The notes under the pieces: model-generated
Told to the model about the DNA's origin: nothing
What the model saw: the letters and a program-made list of their open reading frames with translations, nothing else
Database searches by the model: none
Translations under genes and position numbers: made by a program
DNA from: JAHEEL01 sp963700375
GTDB lineage: Bacteria > Actinomycetota > Acidimicrobiia > Spongiisociales > UBA5794
Length of the DNA stretch: 64,000 bases
Assembly: GCA_963700375.1 (NCBI GenBank)
Contig: CAVOXF010000001.1
Coordinates: forward strand, 62,001 to 126,000
Direction: 5' to 3'
Shown: positions 1 to 8,697 of the stretch, piece by piece
How positions within the stretch are numbered: the first letter of the stretch is position 1
Layout: each line of letters begins with the position of its first letter

Positions 1-1125
1 CGGTGTTGCGAGGATGTCTCCGACCTCGAGCCCCTCCGGCACGTCGGCTTCGGCGACGATGACGTCGCCGGATTCGCAGTGTTTGCCGACGATCCGTGCG
101 TGCGCCGGCCGATCGGCATCGACCGCCCGCGGCAAGAACGCCTCATATCCGCTGCCGTACAGGCTGGGCCGCGGGTTGTCGCTCATCCCGCCGTCGACTG
201 CCACGTAGGTCCGGATGCCGGGGATCTCCTTGATCGTGCCGACCGTGTAGAGCGTGATCGCGGCATCGGCGACGATCGACCTGCCGGGTTCGGCCGTGAC
301 GTGGGACGTGATTCCCGCGTCACGACAGGCCTCGGTGACGATGCCGGCCCACTCGGTGATCGATGGCGCCATTTCCCCGGTCACGTATGGCACGCCGAGG
401 CCGCCTCCGATGCACAACTCCTGGAGATCGAAGGGCACGACGAAGTCGGCGAGGACCTCGACCGCCCGGCGATACGACTCGCCGTCGAACACCTGGCTCC
501 CGATATGGGCATGAACCCCGACGAGGTTCATGGCCGCCGAGGCGGCGATGCGGACAAGCGCGACAGAGGCGTCACCCGATGCCACGCCGAATCCGAACTT
601 GGAGTCCGCAATCCCGGTCTGGAGGTACTCATGGGTGTGTGCCTCGATTCCGGGGGTGATACGGACGAGCACGTCGGGCGGTGTCGCTCCCGCGGCGACG
701 AGGGCCTCGATTCGCTCGATCTCCACAAACGAGTCGACGACGATCTGCCCGACCCCGGCTTCGAACGCTTCCTGGAGTTCTTTCATGGACTTGTTGTTGC
801 CGTGGAGGACCAGCCGGTCGGCCGGAACGCCGGCATGAAGGGCCACGAACAACTCACCACCGGTTGCGACGTCGAGGCGCATCCCCTCTTCGTGGGCAAG
901 CTCTGCCATTGCCGTCGTCAGGAACGCCTTCGTCGCATACGCCACGCCGTCACCGAACGCGGCCACCGCTTCGCGACAGCGCGCCCGGATCTGCTCCTCG
1001 TCGTAGACAAACACCGGTGTCCCGAACCGCTCCGCCAACCCGAGCACATCCATCCCACCAACGAAGAGCCTCCCGCCGACGACTTCCGAACTATCAGGGA
1101 GCAATGAGCGCGGAATCGGATTCAT
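1..1125 (-). CDS. lysA: Diaminopimelate decarboxylase (partial, 3' end beyond window)
   Basis: Last step of lysine synthesis: PLP-dependent decarboxylation of meso-diaminopimelate to L-lysine in the cytoplasm. The frame is open from the ATG at 1125 to the left edge, 375 codons; the family is usually about 420-460 aa, so the C-terminus is missing. Visible marks are the FGTPVFVYDE start of the barrel, the PLP lysine in YATKA (about residue 66), HGNNKS, the glycine loop GGGLGVPYVTGE and the active-site CESGD near residue 350. It lies 82 bp downstream of argS on the same strand, the usual actinobacterial argS-lysA order in which hom and thr genes often follow. The window ends before that can be checked. 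Confidence 0.95.
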   Translation of the reverse strand, partial: MNPIPRSLLPDSSEVVGGRLFVGGMDVLGLAERFGTPVFVYDEEQIRARCREAVAAFGDGVAYATKAFLTTAMAELAHEEGMRLDVATGGELFVALHAGVPADRLVLHGNNKSMKELQEAFEAGVGQIVVDSFVEIERIEALVAAGATPPDVLVRITPGIEAHTHEYLQTGIADSKFGFGVASGDASVALVRIAASAAMNLVGVHAHIGSQVFDGESYRRAVEVLADFVVPFDLQELCIGGGLGVPYVTGEMAPSITEWAGIVTEACRDAGITSHVTAEPGRSIVADAAITLYTVGTIKEIPGIRTYVAVDGGMSDNPRPSLYGSGYEAFLPRAVDADRPAHARIVGKHCESGDVIVAEADVPEGLEVGDILATP

Positions 1126-1207
1126 GAGAGTGCCCGAGCCAATTCCTTCCCCTGACGGGGCTGCCTTCCGCCTGGGGACCGGCGACTGGAGACTGGTGAC
1201 TCCATCA

Positions 1208-2974
1208 TCACATTCGGTCCGGAATCTCTATGCCGAGGGTGTCGAGGAGGAGGGTCAGGGTTCTCAGGGTGAGATCGACGAGGGAGAGCCACGACGCCTG
1301 ACGGACCGGATCCTCTTCGCGGAGGATGTGACAGGCTTCGTAGAAGCGGTTGAAGTCCGTGGCCAGTTCGTACGCGTACTCCGCGATCACGTTCGGTGCG
1401 CGCACGTCGGCGGCCCGTTCGATGACTTCGGGCAGTCGAAGCAACCCGAGGATCAAGCCGCGCTCCTGGGCGACCGCAGGAGCGATGATCGGTCCGGGTT
1501 CGAGCCCGAGCTCCTCGGCGCGCCGGAGGATCGACTTGATCCTCACCGCCCCGTACTGCAGGTAGGGCCCGGTCTTGCCCTCGAACGACGTGAATCGGTC
1601 GAGATCGAAGATGTAGTTCGAGGTCCGGTGGTTCGAAAGATCCCCGAACTTCAAGGCGCCGAGACCCACCTGGCGCGCGATCCGGTCTCTCTCTTCCGGC
1701 GGATAGTCCTGAGCGATGGCCGCCTCATCGAGGCGTTCTCGTGCGGCATCGGTGACGATCTCCATCAGGTCGGCGAGGCGCAGGATCCCGCCCTCGCGGG
1801 TCTTGAACGGCTTCCCGTCGGGGCCGTTCACCGTCCCGAACGCAATATGTTCCAGCCCGACCTCATCGGGGGCGATCCCCGACAGCCGCGCGACCCGGAA
1901 GACCTGTTCGAAGTGCAGCCCCTGACGTGCGTCCACGACGTAGAGCATCAAGTCGTATCCCTCTTCGACCCGCTGGTCGAGCGTTGCCAAGTCGGTCGTC
2001 GAGTAGAGATAGGAGCCGTCGGAGCGTGTCAGCAGGAGGGGCGGCATCTCCTTCTTGTCGTTCGGTTGCTCGACCTGGACGACGAGAGCGCCATCAGATT
2101 CGTAGGCGAGACCATCGACGCCGGTGAGCCGGTCGACGAGCGGGGCCAGACGGTTGTGCACCGTACTCTCGCCGCGCCACAGATCGAACTCAATGCCGAG
2201 CGCCTCGAAGTCCTTCTTCTGCTCTGCGACTGATACGTCGTGGTAGTGACGCCACAACGCGAGGTAGCCGTCTCGTCCGTTCTGTAGATCGAACGTCGCC
2301 TGGCGTGCTCGTTCCGCTTCCTCCGGATCGTCCTTGCACCGCTGCACTACCACCGGATACATCTCGGAGAGATCGTCGAGCGTGACCGGTGACTCCTCGG
2401 GATAGGGACCCGTGTTCGACGGGTCGAAGTAGGGAAGGTCGGGCTGTCGCCGCTCGAGTTCGATGATCAGCTGCCCGATCGGCATCCCCCAGTCGCCCAT
2501 ATGGATGTCCCCGGTGACCTGATGGCCGGCAACACGGAAGAGCCGCTTGAGGCTCTCCCCGATGATCGACGCACGGAGATGCCCGACGTGCATCGACTTC
2601 GACATGTTCGGACCGCCGTAGTCGACCATCACCTTCCGACTGGGCTCCGGCAAGGAGATGCCGCACCGTGCGTCGTCTTCCATCGTCTGGGCGTAGCGGG
2701 CGAGAACGTCGTCGGCAATGACGATGTTGATGAAGCCGGGTCCAGCGATCTCGAGGGATTCGAACGTCGACCGGTCGGGAAGGCCGTCCACCACCTCCTG
2801 AGCCAGTTCTCTCGGGTTGCGGCCGGCCTCCTTTGCCACAGCAAGCGCCCCATTGCACTGGTACTGCGCGAGCTCAGGCCGCTGGGACAGCACGACGAGG
2901 CCGGCCGAGCGGTCGACGCCCGCCGCGGCGAACGAGCCGCCGAACAGTTCTGAAAGATCTGAGACAAGGGACAT
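1208..2974 (-). CDS. argS: Arginyl-tRNA synthetase
   Basis: Class I synthetase charging tRNA-Arg with arginine. 588 aa, normal length. An N-terminal additional domain (about 1-110) is followed by the HIGH-type motif HVGH (residues 129-132) in a strongly conserved stretch containing GGPNMSKSMHVGHLRA. FGTVNGPDGKPFKTREGG stands where class I enzymes carry KMSKS, which is normal for ArgS. The C-terminal anticodon-binding helices end in IPDRM. First gene of an argS-lysA pair. A tRNA-Arg gene starts 57 bp away on the other strand, so enzyme and substrate tRNA are divergent neighbours. Confidence 0.97.
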   Translation of the reverse strand: MSLVSDLSELFGGSFAAAGVDRSAGLVVLSQRPELAQYQCNGALAVAKEAGRNPRELAQEVVDGLPDRSTFESLEIAGPGFINIVIADDVLARYAQTMEDDARCGISLPEPSRKVMVDYGGPNMSKSMHVGHLRASIIGESLKRLFRVAGHQVTGDIHMGDWGMPIGQLIIELERRQPDLPYFDPSNTGPYPEESPVTLDDLSEMYPVVVQRCKDDPEEAERARQATFDLQNGRDGYLALWRHYHDVSVAEQKKDFEALGIEFDLWRGESTVHNRLAPLVDRLTGVDGLAYESDGALVVQVEQPNDKKEMPPLLLTRSDGSYLYSTTDLATLDQRVEEGYDLMLYVVDARQGLHFEQVFRVARLSGIAPDEVGLEHIAFGTVNGPDGKPFKTREGGILRLADLMEIVTDAARERLDEAAIAQDYPPEERDRIARQVGLGALKFGDLSNHRTSNYIFDLDRFTSFEGKTGPYLQYGAVRIKSILRRAEELGLEPGPIIAPAVAQERGLILGLLRLPEVIERAADVRAPNVIAEYAYELATDFNRFYEACHILREEDPVRQASWLSLVDLTLRTLTLLLDTLGIEIPDRM

Positions 2975-3030
2975 AGAGAGAATCCACCCAAGAGAGTTGT
3001 GAGGACCCGGAGGTTACAATCGTTTGCAGC

Positions 3031-3102
3031 GCCCCAGTAGCTCAGGGGATAGAGCACCGGCCTCCGGAGCCGGGAGCGCAGGTTCGATTCCTGCCTGGGG
3101 CA
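3031..3102 (+). tRNA. tRNA-Arg (anticodon CCG)
   Basis: Full cloverleaf. The acceptor stem GCCCCAG (3031-3037) pairs with CTGGGGC (3095-3101) and the discriminator is A3102. The D stem is GCTC/GAGC. The anticodon stem CCGGC/GCCGG encloses the loop CTCCGGA, placing anticodon CCG at 3064-3066. The T stem is GCAGG/CCTGC around TTCGATT. CCA is not encoded. It reads CGG codons. Divergent from argS. Confidence 0.97.
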
Positions 3103-3239
3103 CGAGCGCGGCTCTTCACTTCGGTCGACCCCTCATCGGGCTCGACCTCGTGCCCTGCATCGTTCCTTCCCCTGCCAAACGGCTCCCATCCACGCTCATC
3201 CCCTGGTGCAGGCCCGCCGTCGCTTCGGCACGCGAAGAG

Positions 3240-3262
3240 GGTTCGATTCCTGCCTGGGGCAC
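3240..3262 (+). repeat. Second copy of the tRNA-Arg 3' end (att-like direct repeat)
   Basis: These 23 bases are identical to 3081-3103, that is the T-arm, the 3' acceptor strand, the discriminator and one following base of the tRNA-Arg gene. The copy is in the same orientation 159 bp downstream. The sequence to its left does not rebuild a tRNA. Exact duplication of a tRNA 3' end is the signature left by tyrosine-recombinase integration (attL/attR) or by partial loss of a duplicated tRNA. No integrase is present, so this is at most a scar. Confidence 0.7.
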
Positions 3263-3297
3263 TGCCTTACGTCCCCCCACGGAAGTGGGGGACGCGG

Positions 3298-3580
3298 ATT
3301 CGCCCCGCGAATCCGCAGGGGGGCATCACCCTCCGCCAGACCTCATCTCCAGCCGTCTCTCCCCCAGAAGCCCCCCTGCCTCGTCGCTGGCGCTCCTCCG
3401 CGTCCCCCCGCCCTCCCGGCGGGGGGACCGGGCCGAATTCGCCCCGCGAATCCGCAGGGGGGCATCACCCTCCGCCAGACCTCATCTCCAGCCGTCTCTC
3501 CCCCAGAAGCCCCCCTGCCTCGTCGCTGGCGCTCCTCCGCGTCCCCCGCCCTCCCGGCGGGGGGACCGGGCCGAATTCGC
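3298..3580 (+). repeat. Tandem GC-rich repeat, 138/139-bp unit, two copies plus a stub
   Basis: Unit 1 runs 3298-3436, unit 2 runs 3437-3574, and a third copy stops after a few bases at 3575. The units are almost identical; one C/G run differs by a base. Each carries a short inverted repeat (GCGGATTCG/CGAATCCGC; only part of the left arm in unit 2) and ends in a CCCGCCCTCCCGGCGGGGGG hairpin. Related segments lie at 51983-52050 and, inverted, at 18605-18664, so this is a dispersed family. Reading frames across it are repetitive and low complexity; I see no gene. The rest of 3104-3664 holds only the att-like copy. Confidence 0.8.
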
Positions 3581-3664
3581 CAACCTCCAGAACACGAGTT
3601 AGGGCCTATTTCCTCTAAATCAGGAGGTGTATCCTTTGGAAACACGGGTTTTCGGTTCTAGAGC

Positions 3665-3682
3665 TTGTGAAGGGTTTCACTT
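3665..3682. promoter_or_regulatory. CRP/GlxR-like palindrome upstream of the cytochrome locus
   Basis: TTGTGAA-gggt-TTCACTT: TGTGA, six bases, TCACT, nine of ten matches to the CRP consensus TGTGA-N6-TCACA. A possible -10 box TAGCAT lies at 3700-3705, so the right half-site would overlap the -35 region. It is about 120 bp before the first cytochrome start. The same architecture occurs at 16063-16080. That a CRP/FNR-family protein binds here is inference. Confidence 0.5.
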
Positions 3683-3800
3683 TCGGCGGCACCGACACCT
3701 AGCATTCCGTTGAACGACGGAGGCAAGTCCACGTGCAGCGTTCGAGCAGCAATTTCGGATGCCCGGCGACCGGCCGGGTCGATGAGGTTGGAACACGCGC

Positions 3801-5312
3801 ATGACCTCTTCCGAGCAACCGTCCACCGCCAATCCCGAGACCCCGGAACCGTCGAGGGAAGGCAGCCGGCGCGACTGGATCGTCGGACTGATCGCCATCA
3901 CCCTGCTCGTTCTCGGACCGATCGTGATCTTCGTCGGCATACGCAGTTCCGTCGAGGCGGCCAACGCCGACGACGCCTGGGCCGGCGTGCCGAACCCGGT
4001 GCCCCACACCGATCACTCCCAGCTCATGCCGGGACCGTACGAGACGGGTTCCGAGGTCACCAAGGCCTGCCTCCAGTGCCACGAGGAGGCCGGAGAGCAG
4101 ATGCTGCAGAGCGAGCACTGGCTGTGGGAGAACCCGCCGATCTCACTCCCGGGCCGTGACGAACCTGTCGCCCTGGGCAAGAAGAACTCCCTCAACAACT
4201 TCTGCCTCGGCATCCAGGGCAACGAGCCGAAGTGCACCACGTGTCACGCCGGATACGGCTGGGAAGATTCGAGTTTTGACTTCACGGACGAGTCGAAGAT
4301 CGACTGCCTCGTCTGTCACGACCAATCCGGCCAGTACGCCAAGGGCGATTCCGGCTACCCGGCGGAGGCAACCGATCTCGCCGCCGCGGCACAGAGCGTT
4401 GGGCGCCCGGCAAGAACCAACTGCGGTTCGTGTCACAACACCGGCGGCGGAGGCAACGGTGTGAAGCATGGCGATCTCGACAACACGCTGAACTTCCCGA
4501 ACGAGACCATCGACTATCACATGGGTGTCCTCGACTTCCAGTGTGTCGACTGTCACGACACCGTCGATCACCAGATCTCAGGAACATCGACATCCGTGAA
4601 GCTCGTCGACGACAACCCGGTGGCGTGCACCGACTGCCATGCCTCGACGCCGCATCAGGATGATCGCCTCAACAGTCATACGGACCGTGTCGCCTGCGAG
4701 ACGTGCCACATCCCGGAGTATGCAGTCAAGGACCCTACGAAGCTGTGGTGGGACTGGTCGACGGCAGGACAGGACGGCATATCGGACGATCCGCACGAGT
4801 ACCTGAAGATCAAGGGCAGCTTCGTCTACGGAACCAACATCGTCCCCGAGTACTTCTGGTTCGACGGAACCGCGGACCGGTACCTCCTCGGCGACCCCAT
4901 CGATCCGGATCTCGTCACCGCTCTCAACGCCCCGAACGGCGGCGTCGACGACCCGGCGTCGAAGATCTACCCGTTCAAGGTCCACCGAGGGATCCAGCCA
5001 TACGACAGCGTCAACAACTACTTCATTCAGCCGAACCTCGTCGGCGATGAGGGGTACTGGACGATCTTCGACTGGGACATCGCCATGCAAAACGGCGCCG
5101 AGGACACCGGCTTCGACTTCAGCGGCGAGTACGGATTCGCGCGTAGCGACATGTACTGGCCGCTCGAACACATGGTCGCCCCCGCCGGAGAGGCCCTCCA
5201 GTGCACGGCGTGCCATTCGGACAACAGTCGGCTCGATTGGACGGCGCTCGGCTACGACGGCGACCCCATGGACACCGCGGGCCAGCGGACGACGTCGGGT
5301 GGCGACCGATGA
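3801..5312 (+). CDS. Octaheme c-type cytochrome, tetrathionate-reductase (OTR) family
   Basis: 503 aa with one N-terminal membrane segment (about 25-46), probably an uncleaved anchor that puts the haem domain outside the membrane. Eight CXXCH motifs, at residues 90, 145, 169, 208, 248, 276, 299 and 468. The stretch around haem 2 (LNNFCLGIQGNEPKCTTCHA followed by GYGW) resembles the octaheme tetrathionate reductase family, whose active-site haem has a Lys ligand; several lysines precede this motif. OTR enzymes reduce tetrathionate and in vitro also nitrite and hydroxylamine, so the substrate here is open. It overlaps the next gene by ATGA (5309-5312). Ribosome-binding site is weak. Confidence 0.85.
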   Translation: MTSSEQPSTANPETPEPSREGSRRDWIVGLIAITLLVLGPIVIFVGIRSSVEAANADDAWAGVPNPVPHTDHSQLMPGPYETGSEVTKACLQCHEEAGEQMLQSEHWLWENPPISLPGRDEPVALGKKNSLNNFCLGIQGNEPKCTTCHAGYGWEDSSFDFTDESKIDCLVCHDQSGQYAKGDSGYPAEATDLAAAAQSVGRPARTNCGSCHNTGGGGNGVKHGDLDNTLNFPNETIDYHMGVLDFQCVDCHDTVDHQISGTSTSVKLVDDNPVACTDCHASTPHQDDRLNSHTDRVACETCHIPEYAVKDPTKLWWDWSTAGQDGISDDPHEYLKIKGSFVYGTNIVPEYFWFDGTADRYLLGDPIDPDLVTALNAPNGGVDDPASKIYPFKVHRGIQPYDSVNNYFIQPNLVGDEGYWTIFDWDIAMQNGAEDTGFDFSGEYGFARSDMYWPLEHMVAPAGEALQCTACHSDNSRLDWTALGYDGDPMDTAGQRTTSGGDR

Positions 5313-8140
5313 GAAGCCGCAGAGTTGCCGTGGCGTTCGGCATGGTGGCCTTGTTCGCATCGACGTTCACGGCCGCGACGGTCGGCCCCTCGGTGGCGAA
5401 CTCGACCGAGCAAACCGAGGGCGGCGTCGCGATACCGCCGGGCGGCGGCGCGATCCCGCCCGAAGAGGTTCAGAATCTCGTCAACCCTGTCCCGCCCGCG
5501 CCACCGTCGGGGAGCACCATGCACCCGACCTACGCGCTGCTCGACGGCCAGGGCACGAACGTCCTGTCGAGCGGCAATCCGGTCTCGACGCTCAAGACAT
5601 GCGGTCAGTGTCACGACGCCAGCTTCATCGTTGAGCACAACTACCACGCTGCCGTGGGTCTCGACGCCTTCACCGAACCCGGCGCCACGAGGTCGGGGCG
5701 TGCCTGGGACATGTCGAACGGATGGTTCGGACGATGGAATCCGATGGTCTACCGATACTTGACGCCCGGGGGTGACCCGCTGCTCGATCTCAGCACCGCC
5801 GGGTGGATTGCGTCGCTCGGCGCCCGCCACGCCGGAAGCGGGCCGGCCACCACATCTCGAAGCGGCGCGCCACTCACGAGCCTCGATCCGAGCCTCACCG
5901 ACCCCGAGTCGAATCTGCTGACTGCCGAAACCGATGCCGTCGTCGCATGGGACTGGGCAGATTCGGGCGTCGTAGAACTCAACTGCTTTCTGTGCCATGT
6001 ACCCACTTCGGACAATGAGGCTCGAATTGCCGAACTCGAAGCCGGCAGATTCGAATGGGCCAACACCGCCACGCTTGCGGCGACCCGAGTGGTCGAACCG
6101 ACCGACGAAGGGTGGAAGTGGAACCCTGCGGCGTTCGACGAATACGGCAAGGTCAGCCACGAGAACCTCCCGATCGGCAGGGCGACCAACGAACTGTGTG
6201 GACAGTGCCACGGCACCGTCCACATGGGCCCCGATCCCATCGACGGGTCGGCGCTTCTCGGCGGCTGGGAGACCGCGACGACGGGCCAGGTCTTCTCAGA
6301 CCAGCGCCTTTCCGCCTCCGGATTGAACCTGCCCGGCAAGGACGACTTGAGCCGGGCCTGGGACATCCACGCCGAGCGAGGCCTCGACTGCGTCAGCTGC
6401 CATTCGTCGATCAACAACAGTGCCCAGGTTGCCGAGGACTCCTCCAGCAAGCCAGACCACCTCATCTACGACCCGCGCCGCCCCAACCTCGACGAGTACC
6501 TCAATCGGCCGATCCACGAATTCGCGAAGGGGGACACCGCTCAGGGAACGGTCGCCCCCGAATACGACGGGACGATGAGGACCTGCAGCGCCTGCCACGA
6601 TCCGACGGAGTCGCACGAGTGGCTGCCGTACCAGGACCGCCACATGCAAGTGCTCGCTTGCGAAACCTGCCACATTCCGACGGCCAACGCCCCGGCAGCC
6701 GAGCAATACGACTGGACGGTCATCCACACCGACGGCACCCCGCGCACGCAGTTCCGCGGCGCCGACGGCGACATCGAAGACGCAGCAACGATGATCGACG
6801 GGTTCGACCCCGTGATCCTCCTTCGGTCCGACAACGACGGCAACATCAGCCTCTCGCCGTACAACCTGGTCGGCTCCTGGTATTGGGCATACGGCAGCGG
6901 CGACGCCGAGCGTCCCGTTCGCGCCGTCGACCTCCAACGGGCATACCTCGACGAATCCGGCGGATATGACGGCGCGATCCTCGCCGCCTTCGACGCGAAC
7001 GGCGACGGTACCGTTTCCGAGTCCGAGCTCGCGATCGACACCGACGAGAAGCAGGCCGTCGTCGCCGCGCGGCTGGAAGCCCTCTCCCTCCCGAATCCGC
7101 ACATCGTCGGTGAGGTGCAGCCCTACAGCGTTGCCCATGGCGTTGCCGGCGGCGACTGGGCTATCAGCGACTGTCAGGCCTGTCACTCGACGAGTTCTCG
7201 TCTCAGCGCCGGCATGCAAATCGGGACCTACGTACCCGGGGGTGTTCTCCCGACGTTCGTCCGCGACAGCAACACAGAGACAACCGGCGTAATGACCATC
7301 GCCGACGACGGTTCACTCGTCTACTTGCCCGAGACCACATCCGGGGAGATCCAGGTGCTCGGCAGCGATGCCGCCGACTGGTCCGACTGGATCGGCCTCG
7401 CCTCGGTGCTCATCGTGTTGATCGGCATCATCGTCCACGGATTCCTCCGGTTCTGTGCGCGGCGCTGCTGGAACCGTGGCGCGTCGGTGAGACACCCCGA
7501 CACTCAAGAGGTGTACATCTACCCGACCTACGAGCGCTTCTGGCACTGGATGCAGGCGGCCGTGATCGGCGTCCTCATCGTTACCGGCATCGTCATTCAC
7601 TGGCCCACCAACCCGACCACGTTCGGCTGGATGATCGTGGCTCACAATGTGGCCGCGGCCATCCTCGTCATCAACGCCGTCATCGCCCTGGTCGACGCCT
7701 TGGCCACCGGGTCGGTCAAGCGGTTCATCCCCCACCCGCACGGGTTCTTCAGCCAGGCGATCGACCAGACGGTCTACTACGCCAAGGGCATCTTCCTCGG
7801 CGAACCCCACCCGCATGAGAAGCGCGTCGGCGCGCGCCTGAATCCGCTCCAGCAGGCCACGTACCTGGTGATCCTGAACATCCTCCTTCCCGGCCAGGTG
7901 ATCACCGGAATCCTGATCTGGGGGGCCCAGCGCTGGCCCGGTTTCACATCGAGGCTCGGTGGCCTCGGCTTCCTTCTCCCGATTCACAACCTGATCGCCT
8001 GGTTCTTCGCCGCCTTCCTCATTCTCCACATCTACCTGACCACCACCGGTGTGACACCGCTCGCGAGCATCAAGGGCATGGTGACCGGCTGGGAGGAAGT
8101 CGAAGTCTCATCCGTCGTCGAGGAGGTGAAGCCCTCGTGA
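5309..8140 (+). CDS. Heptaheme cytochrome c fused to membrane cytochrome b
   Basis: 943 aa from the ATG overlapping the upstream stop. A signal peptide (about 1-31) is followed by an extracytoplasmic region with seven CXXCH motifs (residues 98, 226, 297, 361, 426, 451, 622). Residues 562-573 are a canonical EF-hand loop (DANGDGTVSESE). A transmembrane helix lies near 693-712. A cytochrome-b561-like four-helix region (about 735-915) carries candidate haem-b histidines H746, H779, H893 and H907. The layout fits a quinone-linked module passing electrons between the membrane pool and the octaheme partner; the direction cannot be told from sequence. Fusion of both parts in one chain is unusual. 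Confidence 0.8.
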   Translation: MRSRRVAVAFGMVALFASTFTAATVGPSVANSTEQTEGGVAIPPGGGAIPPEEVQNLVNPVPPAPPSGSTMHPTYALLDGQGTNVLSSGNPVSTLKTCGQCHDASFIVEHNYHAAVGLDAFTEPGATRSGRAWDMSNGWFGRWNPMVYRYLTPGGDPLLDLSTAGWIASLGARHAGSGPATTSRSGAPLTSLDPSLTDPESNLLTAETDAVVAWDWADSGVVELNCFLCHVPTSDNEARIAELEAGRFEWANTATLAATRVVEPTDEGWKWNPAAFDEYGKVSHENLPIGRATNELCGQCHGTVHMGPDPIDGSALLGGWETATTGQVFSDQRLSASGLNLPGKDDLSRAWDIHAERGLDCVSCHSSINNSAQVAEDSSSKPDHLIYDPRRPNLDEYLNRPIHEFAKGDTAQGTVAPEYDGTMRTCSACHDPTESHEWLPYQDRHMQVLACETCHIPTANAPAAEQYDWTVIHTDGTPRTQFRGADGDIEDAATMIDGFDPVILLRSDNDGNISLSPYNLVGSWYWAYGSGDAERPVRAVDLQRAYLDESGGYDGAILAAFDANGDGTVSESELAIDTDEKQAVVAARLEALSLPNPHIVGEVQPYSVAHGVAGGDWAISDCQACHSTSSRLSAGMQIGTYVPGGVLPTFVRDSNTETTGVMTIADDGSLVYLPETTSGEIQVLGSDAADWSDWIGLASVLIVLIGIIVHGFLRFCARRCWNRGASVRHPDTQEVYIYPTYERFWHWMQAAVIGVLIVTGIVIHWPTNPTTFGWMIVAHNVAAAILVINAVIALVDALATGSVKRFIPHPHGFFSQAIDQTVYYAKGIFLGEPHPHEKRVGARLNPLQQATYLVILNILLPGQVITGILIWGAQRWPGFTSRLGGLGFLLPIHNLIAWFFAAFLILHIYLTTTGVTPLASIKGMVTGWEEVEVSSVVEEVKPS

Positions 8141-8697
8141 CCATCAAGCCGATCGGCCCGTCGGTCCGAAAGGGCAGGGCACCGGACCCTCGTCCGTTCC
8201 CGAACTCCTATCTCGTCGGCGTCGGCCTGGGCGTCGTCCTGTTCCTCTCGGTGCTCATCACCGGCGACGGACTCGGGGCGTCCGGCGCTGTCCAGCGCGT
8301 GTGGGCCTGGCTCGAGAGCCTGGTCGTCCCGCAGCACGTCGACACCAACATCTACCTCGTTGAATATGCGGGCGGTGATGCACAACCGCTGAACCACTGG
8401 ATCGTCATGCTCGCCATCGGGGTCCTGATCGGCGGGTTCATCTCGGGTCTCATCGGCCGACGGGTGTACACCGAAATCGTGAAGGGGCCGGCGATCTCGA
8501 ACCGTACGCGGCTGCTGTTCGCCCTGCTCGGCGGATCGTTCGTCGGCTTCGGTGCTCGCTTCGCCCGGGGATGCACGTCGAGCCAGGGCCTCTCCGGATC
8601 GGCACTGCTGTCGGTCGGGAGTTGGGTGTTCATGATGGCGTTCTTCGCGGGCGCACTCGCGGCGGCCCCGTTCTTCAAGAGACTCTGGAACGACTGA
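8137..8697 (+). CDS. YeeE/YedE-family transporter, half 1
   Basis: 186 aa, starting at a GTG that overlaps the upstream stop (GTGA). Hydrophobic helices alternate with the family motif RFARGCTSSQGLSGSA around C146. YeeE/YedE (TsuA-type) proteins take up thiosulfate using conserved cysteines that relay the substrate. This short form is normally partnered by a second YeeE/YedE protein, which here is the next gene, overlapping at TGATG. The position behind two sulfur-type cytochromes supports transport of thiosulfate or a related sulfur anion. Substrate is inference. Confidence 0.85.
   Translation: MTIKPIGPSVRKGRAPDPRPFPNSYLVGVGLGVVLFLSVLITGDGLGASGAVQRVWAWLESLVVPQHVDTNIYLVEYAGGDAQPLNHWIVMLAIGVLIGGFISGLIGRRVYTEIVKGPAISNRTRLLFALLGGSFVGFGARFARGCTSSQGLSGSALLSVGSWVFMMAFFAGALAAAPFFKRLWND

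Noticed and set aside
79..1107. Long plus-strand frame of 342 aa at the left edge
   Set aside because: Antisense shadow of lysA, whose minus-strand frame shows all decarboxylase motifs.
3298..3580. CRISPR array
   Set aside because: Only two near-identical long units with no spacers and no cas genes.
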